NCBI GenBank assembly: GCA_023441725.1
Contig: JAEZNV010000093.1
Location: 1-10,320 of the forward strand
Length of the DNA: 10,320 nt
Source of the DNA: Actinomycetes bacterium
Lineage (GTDB): Bacteria > Actinomycetota > Coriobacteriia > Coriobacteriales > Coriobacteriaceae
Reading direction: 5' to 3'
Made by a program: the position numbers and the translations under genes. Each line of letters starts with the position of its first letter. The stretch's first letter is position 1. Of this stretch, positions 6,029-10,320 are shown in pieces. The notes beneath the pieces are model-generated. The model worked only from the letters and a program-made list of their open reading frames with translations. It did not search any database and was not told the DNA's origin.

Positions 6029-6430
6029 ATGAGCGCCGCTCGCAAGACACTCAAAATCCTTGCCCTGATTTATTTTGTTCTGGGCATCGCCAGTCTCGTC
6101 ATTGGAATCGCCGGCATCGCGACTGGCAACCTCGATTCCACGTACGGGTCGAACGCCATGCTCGCCGCGGTCGTGCTGGTCGCCAAGGGCCTTGTCGACC
6201 TTGCCGCAGGTGTTGCGGGTATCAAGGGCGCCAACAAGCCTTCGCAGGTGGATGGCGCGTTTAAGCTCGGCATCGTCGCCGCGGCAGCCACGCTCCTCCA
6301 GGCCGCGCTCACGCTTCCCGCGCTCGGCGGCAGCTCCGTCAATATCGTCGCCTTTGTCATCGTGGTGTACGACCTGTTCTTTGTTCAGCAGGCGCACGCC
6401 GTTAAGGCCGAGAACAAGGACCGCCTGTAA
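6029..6430 (+). CDS. Four-helix integral membrane protein of unknown function
   Basis: 133 residues with four hydrophobic segments, at about 8-31 ('LKILALIYFVLGIASLVIG'), 44-66, 78-100 and 104-122, and a short basic tail ending 'VKAENKDRL'. Small and glycine/alanine-rich, it resembles the many unnamed four-helix proteins of Actinobacteria; no catalytic residues or known domain are evident. The loop after helix 2 ('GIKGANKPSQVDG') is the main polar region. ATG at 6029 has GAAAGGA 6 nt upstream. The reading frame is open back to 5870, but that extension contains the probable promoter and lacks a ribosome site. It is a single-gene unit ending at the terminator 38 nt downstream. Confidence 0.75.
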   Translation: MSAARKTLKILALIYFVLGIASLVIGIAGIATGNLDSTYGSNAMLAAVVLVAKGLVDLAAGVAGIKGANKPSQVDGAFKLGIVAAAATLLQAALTLPALGGSSVNIVAFVIVVYDLFFVQQAHAVKAENKDRL

Positions 6431-6467
6431 TCGCTCGCTTCTCATAAGCTCTGCAGCCAAGCAACTA

Positions 6468-6503
6468 AAAGGGCCGATCGCGCATCTCCGCGGTCGGCCC
6501 TTT
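6468..6503 (+). terminator. Intrinsic terminator after the four-helix membrane protein gene
   Basis: AAAGGGCCGA (6468-6477) pairs with TCGGCCCTTT (6494-6503), with further CGC/GCG pairing inside. It starts 38 nt past the stop codon. The T-run is short (CCCTTTACGTTT), but stem strength and position fit a terminator. Confidence 0.75.
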
Positions 6504-6519
6504 ACGTTTGCCCAGATAA

Positions 6520-6555
6520 AACCTGCCAAAAAAACCTATCCCTTTTTGGCAGGTT
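6520..6555 (-). terminator. Intrinsic terminator of rlmA, overlapping its stop codon
   Basis: AACCTGCCAAAAA (6520-6532) pairs perfectly with TTTTTGGCAGGTT (6543-6555). Read leftward, the stem begins inside the TAA stop (6556-6554) and ends in TTTTAT. A 13-bp perfect stem with a T-tail makes this a convincing terminator with essentially no 3' untranslated spacer. Confidence 0.8.
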
Positions 6556-7369
6556 AGCTGTGGCGGTACTCGGCGATGATGAAGTCAATATCGGTTTGAA
6601 GGGTGTCCAAGTTTGCCAGGCGCTCTTTGTCGGCAGGGCGCGTGCGGTAGTAGTACGGCGTCATCTGGAACACCGCCTCGATATCGGCCTGGGTCTGAAG
6701 CGTAATGTTCGCAGACACCCGCTGTGTTCCGACCAACTCGAGCCCGGTGGTCTTCGGCAGTTTTTCATCGTTGAGATATGGCGTATCGTAGAGCACTTCC
6801 TTGAGCCCAAAGAGGTGACGGGCACCCGGCACCACGGTATAGAGCGAGCCCTCTGGCGCCAGCACGCGGGCAAACTCACGCTCGTTAAAGGGAGCAAAGA
6901 GCTCGGTCACCATATCGAAGGCGCCATCGGCCACGGGGATGTCCTTCATGTTGGCCACGAAGTAGGTCGCATCGCCGCGCTTGGCGGCCAGGCGCACCAT
7001 TTCTTTGCCCAAATCAAACCCGTAAGCGTCCACGCCCGGCACCGCGCCCATGGCGCTGGTGTAGTAGCCCTCGCCACAGCAAATATCGAGCAACGTCATG
7101 GGACAGTTCGTAGACGCGGCACGTCCAAACACCCGCTCGCGCACCAGCTCAACCATCGCATCGCGCAACGGCGCATAGTAGCCGCGGTTCAGAAAGTCAC
7201 GTCGGCTGCGCGCCTGCGACTTGGGATCGCCCATGGAATCGCCGCTCTTGGACGAGCGTAGGAGGTATAGATAGCCCTCGCGCGCACGGTCAAACCGGTG
7301 TCCGCCCGCGCATGCAGCACCGCGCTCATTGTCCGCCAACGGCTCATGGCAAACGGGACACAACAACAT
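6554..7369 (-). CDS. rlmA: 23S rRNA (guanine-N1)-methyltransferase, RlmA family
   Basis: 271 residues, matching RlmA (RrmA) along its whole length. The family methylates N1 of a guanine in the hairpin 35 loop of 23S rRNA, next to the peptide exit tunnel: G745 in E. coli (RlmA-I) or G748 in Gram-positives (RlmA-II/TlrB, linked to tylosin resistance). Seen: an N-terminal zinc site C4, C7, C20, H24 followed by 'HRFDRAREGYLYLL'; 'QARSRRDFLNRGYYAPLRDA' (52-71); SAM motif I 'LLDICCGEGYY' (93-103); 'ELFAPFNEREFARVLAPEG', 'VVPGARHLFGLKEVLYD' and the C-terminal 'QMTPYYYRTRP', all with clear E. coli RlmA counterparts. ATG at 7369 has AAGGAG 5 nt upstream. The gene diverges from the MATE pump and ends in its own terminator. 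The host type suggests the G748 subtype, but the sequence alone does not settle it. Confidence 0.9.
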   Translation of the reverse strand: MLLCPVCHEPLADNERGAACAGGHRFDRAREGYLYLLRSSKSGDSMGDPKSQARSRRDFLNRGYYAPLRDAMVELVRERVFGRAASTNCPMTLLDICCGEGYYTSAMGAVPGVDAYGFDLGKEMVRLAAKRGDATYFVANMKDIPVADGAFDMVTELFAPFNEREFARVLAPEGSLYTVVPGARHLFGLKEVLYDTPYLNDEKLPKTTGLELVGTQRVSANITLQTQADIEAVFQMTPYYYRTRPADKERLANLDTLQTDIDFIIAEYRHS

Positions 7370-7425
7370 GGCAACTCCTTAGCGCGAACAACACAACGCC
7401 CACCATTGTCGCACGCCTTCCCCAC

Positions 7426-7483
7426 CTAGTCATTGGGGACGTTCTTAAATGACTAGTCGTTTAAGAACGTCCCCAATGACTAG
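7426..7483. repeat. Perfect 24-bp inverted repeat with internal palindrome (REP/MITE-like)
   Basis: Arms 7426-7449 and 7460-7483 are exact reverse complements over 24 bp (CTAGTCATTGGGGACG... and ...CGTCCCCAATGACTAG), around a 10-nt centre TGACTAGTCG that is itself nearly palindromic. A 12-bp direct repeat AATGACTAGTCG is superimposed (7448-7459 and 7475-7486). It sits midway between the divergent rlmA (57 bp away) and MATE (65 bp away) genes, so it is not a terminator of either. GGGGACGTTC cores of this type are, from memory, found around IS200/RAYT-type transposases and in REP-like elements. Confidence 0.8.
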
Positions 7484-7547
7484 TCGATTAGGAGTATCAT
7501 CGTCTGCGCAAATAAGCACGAAAGAGCATGTTAGAGATTGAGAGCGT

Positions 7548-8930
7548 ATGGCTGATACCGCATCTAAGCACATTGACATGACAACCGGCTCGCTGTGGCG
7601 CAATATTCCCCTGTTCGCCTTCCCCGTGGCCGCCACGAGCATCTTGGAGCAGCTATCGAACCTCATCGCCACGGTCATCATCGGTAACTTCTCGGGCGAC
7701 CAGGGAACCCTCGCCATGGCGGCGGTCGGCTCCAATGTTCCGCTTACCAGTCTTATGCTCAACCTGTTTATTGGCATATCGCTTGGCTCCAACGTGGTCA
7801 TCGCCAACGCTATCGGCCGCAACGATCAGAACATGGTCAAACGCGCCGTCCATACCTCGATTTTAATGGCGCTCGTGGGCTTTGTCGTCATCGCTCTGGG
7901 CGAGATCTTTGCCGAGCCCATGCTCGCCGCGCTCAACGTTCCCGCCGAAACCATGCCGCTCGCTTCGCTCTACCTACGCGTCTTTTTGCTGAGCATGCCC
8001 TCGATTTTGCTCTACAACTTTGAGGCCGCGATCTTCCGCTCCGTCGGAATCACCCGCATGCCGCTGCAGGCGCTTGCCGTGTCCACCGTCCTCAACATTG
8101 GCCTGGACCTCATCTTTGTCCCCATACTCCACTGGGGCGTCGCGGGCGTCGCCATCGCCACCGCCATCGCCTACACCGTCAGCGCCGCTACGCTCTTTGT
8201 CCGCCTGCTCAAGACCGACTCCGTCGTCCGTGTCACCCCGCGCGACTTGGCTATCGACCCCGTCGCCCTCAAGCGCATCGTCAAGATCGGCCTGCCCGCC
8301 GGCATCCAGAGCGCCGTCTTTGCCGTCGCCAACATCATCATCCAGTCCGCCATCAACAGCCTGGGAACCGAGGTCATGGCAGCATCGAGCGCCGCCATGA
8401 GCCTGGAGTACGTGTGCTACAACCTGCTCAACAGCTTTAGCCAGGCGTGTACCACCTTTGTGGGACAAAACCACGGTGCTCGCCAGATCGACCGCTGCAC
8501 CAAGACGCTCAAGGTCTGCCTGGTCGAAGGCGGTATCGTTGCACTCACCACGATTATCGTTATTGTCGGCCTGGGGCGCGAGATCTTGTCGCTCTTTAAC
8601 AGCGATCCCAACATCGTCTCGATCGGCTATATCCGCGTATGTTCGATCTTCCCGGCGTACGCCTTTAGCATGTTCTACGAAAACATGTCCGGCTACCTGC
8701 GCGGCTTTGGCATCTCGCTCATGCCCGCCCTCATCACCATGATTTGCGTCTGCGGCATTCGCTTCTACTGGGTGTTCTGCGTGTTCCCGCACTTCCGCAC
8801 CTTTGCGAGCATCATGATGGTTTACCCCATCAGCCTGGGCACCACGGCGTTCTTTATGGTCGTGGCGGTATTACTCTGCCACCCGGCACGCACCTATCGC
8901 GCCACCAAAGCCAAAGCGACAGCCCGCTAA
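7548..8930 (+). CDS. MATE family efflux transporter
   Basis: 460 residues with about twelve hydrophobic segments in two six-helix halves, the MATE layout. MATE pumps export cationic drugs and metabolites from the cytoplasm in exchange for Na+ or H+. Diagnostic stretches: 'WRNIPLFAFPVAATSILEQL' in helix 1, 'AAVGSNVPLTSLMLNLFIGI' and 'SLGSNVVIANAIGRND' (MATE signature around the first loop), 'ALAVSTVLNIGLDLIFV' with 'WGVAGVAIATAIAY', and in the second half 'GLPAGIQSAVFAVANIIIQS' and 'ACTTFVGQNHGARQ'. It resembles the DinF/clostridial branch more than NorM. ATG at 7548 is preceded by a modest GAGAG. An inverted repeat lies 65 bp upstream. It is convergent with the LysR gene (27-bp gap), without a visible terminator. 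The substrate is unknown. Confidence 0.92.
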   Translation: MADTASKHIDMTTGSLWRNIPLFAFPVAATSILEQLSNLIATVIIGNFSGDQGTLAMAAVGSNVPLTSLMLNLFIGISLGSNVVIANAIGRNDQNMVKRAVHTSILMALVGFVVIALGEIFAEPMLAALNVPAETMPLASLYLRVFLLSMPSILLYNFEAAIFRSVGITRMPLQALAVSTVLNIGLDLIFVPILHWGVAGVAIATAIAYTVSAATLFVRLLKTDSVVRVTPRDLAIDPVALKRIVKIGLPAGIQSAVFAVANIIIQSAINSLGTEVMAASSAAMSLEYVCYNLLNSFSQACTTFVGQNHGARQIDRCTKTLKVCLVEGGIVALTTIIVIVGLGREILSLFNSDPNIVSIGYIRVCSIFPAYAFSMFYENMSGYLRGFGISLMPALITMICVCGIRFYWVFCVFPHFRTFASIMMVYPISLGTTAFFMVVAVLLCHPARTYRATKAKATAR

Positions 8931-8957
8931 ACGCCGCACTCAACGCCACGCCAGTCA

Positions 8958-9824
8958 TTAATTGACAATATGCGAGCTCATATAGTCGATAAAGCGCCTC
9001 GTGGCGATGGGCATGGTGTCCCAGCTGCGCCAGGCGGCCACCACGTCGCGCGAGGGGGCATGCACGATGGGACGTACGCGAATATCGGCCCGCATGCCCT
9101 CCACAGTACGACGGTAGAGCATGCTCACGCCCAGGCCCTCCTCCACCATCGCCATGATGGTGTAGTCGTCGGTGACCTCGCTCGTCACGTGCGGCGACAG
9201 CCCATGCGCCGCGAATGCATCGAGCACCAGACTCTGTTCGCCCTCATCCAACAGTACAAACGGCTCGGACGCCAGGTCGGCGAGCGTCACCTTTTCCTTT
9301 GCCGCCAGCGGATGCGCAGCCGGTAACAGTGCCACCAACTCATCGTGATAGACCACGCGTTTCTCGAGCCCAGCGGTAAATCCGCGCGCCGTAAAGCAAA
9401 AATCAACCACGCCATCGTGCACCCACTGGGCGTTGCGCGTGTAATCACCCTGCTTGAGGGTAAAGTGCACGCCCGGGTGCAGGGCCCCAAAATCGCGGAT
9501 CACACGTGGCAACACGGTTCGACTCACGTTGGTAAACGTCGCGATACGAATATCGGTCGAGGAGAGCCCCAGCAGCTCCTGGCGCTTGCCCTCGAGCTCG
9601 GCCTCGGCGGTCACAATCTGGCGCAGGTACGGCAGATATTGTTTACCGTCGCGCGTAAGCGAAACGCCTTGCTTACCGCGCTCGATAAGCGTGGTGCCCA
9701 GCTCGCGCTCGAGCGCCTTGACGGCCTGGCTCACTGCACTTTGCGTATAGCCCAACTCGTCCGCCGCGCGTTTCAGGCTGCCGCAATCGACCACCATACA
9801 AACAATCTGATACCGCGATGCCAT
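8958..9824 (-). CDS. LysR family transcriptional regulator
   Basis: 288 residues in standard LTTR layout. Residues 1-60 form the winged helix-turn-helix ('VDCGSLKRAADELGYTQSAV' and 'AVKALERELGTTLIERGKQG'), followed by the linker helix 'GKQYLPYLRQIVTAEAELEG' and a periplasmic-binding-protein-like effector domain ('IRIATFTNVSRTVLPRVIRD', 'GVVDFCFTARGF', 'HDELVALLPAAHPLAAKEKV', 'VEEGLGVSMLYRR'). LTTRs bind as tetramers and usually control a divergent neighbour together with themselves; here that is the DMT transporter gene. ATG at 9824 has GGAGG 4 nt upstream. The regulated metabolite is probably related to whatever the transporter moves, but neither can be named. The gene runs toward the MATE gene, 27 bp apart, so the two transcripts may overlap at their 3' ends. 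Confidence 0.92.
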   Translation of the reverse strand: MASRYQIVCMVVDCGSLKRAADELGYTQSAVSQAVKALERELGTTLIERGKQGVSLTRDGKQYLPYLRQIVTAEAELEGKRQELLGLSSTDIRIATFTNVSRTVLPRVIRDFGALHPGVHFTLKQGDYTRNAQWVHDGVVDFCFTARGFTAGLEKRVVYHDELVALLPAAHPLAAKEKVTLADLASEPFVLLDEGEQSLVLDAFAAHGLSPHVTSEVTDDYTIMAMVEEGLGVSMLYRRTVEGMRADIRVRPIVHAPSRDVVAAWRSWDTMPIATRRFIDYMSSHIVN

Positions 9825-9888
9825 CGTGCCTCCGCATCAATGCAGCCGTAAAACGTTTTGCCAGCGCTTTTCGTGCCTACTTTAGCAT

Positions 9889-9905
9889 TTCTTAATCATA
9901 CTGAA
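9889..9905. promoter_or_regulatory. Candidate LysR-type operator in the lysR/DMT divergent region
   Basis: TTC, 11 bp, GAA at 9889-9905 forms an interrupted palindrome of the shape LysR proteins favour, in the AT-richest part of the 158-bp divergent gap (9825-9982). It lies 65 bp before the lysR start and 78 bp before the transporter start. TATGAT on the minus strand (9899-9894) and CATACT on the plus strand (9897-9902) overlap it as possible -10 elements, both without strong -35 boxes. Confidence 0.35.
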
Positions 9906-9982
9906 GATACATTCGCTTTACTACATCCACATCTGGGAGCAGAATCCTTTGTGCGAAACCGTTCTGTAACAAAAGGAGTCCC

Positions 9983-10320
9983 ATGGATCGCAAAAAAGCA
10001 ATCGCGCTCTCATTTTCCGTTCCCGTCGCATGGGGCTTTTCGTACCCCCTCATGAAAATCGGCATGGACAGCATGAACGCCACGAGTATCGTCGCGCTAC
10101 GCTGCATCATCGCCTTTGTGGCCTGTCTGCTGCTCTTCCACAAGCGTGTTTTCCGTATCAACCGCGACCTTATGGTTCGCGCCGCCATCATCGGCGCCAT
10201 CATGGCAACCGAGCTCACCTGCATGTGCCTGGGCTCCAGCCTCACCTCTGCCTCCACTGCCGGCTTTTTGCAGAGCCTGACGGTCGTGATCGTGCCGTTT
10301 GCCAACGCCGCCCTGCTGCG
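9983..10320 (+). CDS. DMT/EamA family transporter, N-terminal part (cut by window edge)
   Basis: The first 112 residues of a drug/metabolite-transporter (EamA) protein; the remainder, usually about 300 residues in total, lies past the right edge. Helix 1 'AIALSFSVPVAWGFSYPLMK' carries the aromatic W-G-x-x-Y/F pattern of EamA domains; 'NATSIVALRCIIAFVACLLL' gives the usual R in helix 2; 'AAIIGAIMATELTCMCLGSS' and 'TSAGF'-like 'TSASTAGFLQSLTVVIVPF' give helices 3 and 4 with the typical 'T.A....L....P' signature. EamA carriers export amino acids, nucleosides or drugs. ATG at 9983 has AAAGGAG 5 nt upstream. It is divergent from the LysR gene, which probably regulates it. The substrate is unknown. 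Confidence 0.88.
   Translation, partial: MDRKKAIALSFSVPVAWGFSYPLMKIGMDSMNATSIVALRCIIAFVACLLLFHKRVFRINRDLMVRAAIIGAIMATELTCMCLGSSLTSASTAGFLQSLTVVIVPFANAALL

Noticed and set aside
7426..7483. Reading the 24-bp inverted repeat as a transcription terminator
   Set aside because: Both neighbours begin here and diverge, and neither side ends in a T-run.
7528..7581. Short upstream frame (18 codons with stop) overlapping the MATE start
   Set aside because: An AAAGAG stretch precedes its ATG, but the peptide has no sign of function; likely chance.
7974..8792. 272-codon minus-strand frame inside the MATE gene
   Set aside because: Extreme D, G and A composition and no ribosome site; it is the mirror of hydrophobic MATE codons.

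Overview
The window is a compact, GC-rich stretch of bacterial chromosome with Shine-Dalgarno starts (mostly AAGGAG or GAGGAG), ATG/GTG starts and short intergenic gaps. Gene content and codon use suggest a high-GC Gram-positive anaerobe of the Coriobacteriia (Collinsella/Olsenella type). This is an inference from recall of similar proteins, not a database match. There is no rRNA, tRNA, CRISPR array, phage module or complete insertion sequence.

Layout. The first 3.7 kb is read leftward. A TetM-like translation-factor GTPase (1667-3670) comes first, then an Orc1/Cdc6-like AAA ATPase (455-1573), then a UvrA-like ABC ATPase cut by the left edge (1-462). The last two overlap by 8 nt and are probably translationally coupled. 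The ATPase has its own promoter region, with three GGTATAA units spaced exactly 10 bp apart. A gene-free 306-bp stretch (3671-3976) carries a strong intrinsic terminator and a good orphan -10 element. A leftward GNAT acetyltransferase (3977-4465) and a rightward small zinc-ribbon-like protein (4543-4839) diverge from a symmetric promoter.

The middle holds leftward rsmJ (16S rRNA methyltransferase, 4888-5592) with a 47-residue membrane protein upstream (5656-5799). A rightward four-helix membrane protein follows (6029-6430), then leftward rlmA (23S rRNA guanine methyltransferase, 6554-7369). Two intrinsic terminators stand back to back between the last two. rlmA and a rightward MATE efflux pump (7548-8930) diverge around a perfect 24-bp inverted repeat, the most striking non-coding structure here. 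The right end has a leftward LysR regulator (8958-9824) divergent from a DMT/EamA transporter cut by the right edge (9983-10320), a layout typical of a LysR protein controlling its neighbour.

Several products act on the ribosome (TetM-like GTPase, RsmJ, RlmA) or on small-molecule export (MATE, DMT), and UvrA-like proteins include drug-resistance members. A stress or antibiotic-tolerance theme is possible but not proven. I see no clearly new multi-gene system. The best candidates for something undescribed are the GTPase / AAA ATPase / UvrA-like row, the 24-bp inverted repeat at 7426-7483 and the possible untranslated transcript near 3740-3945.
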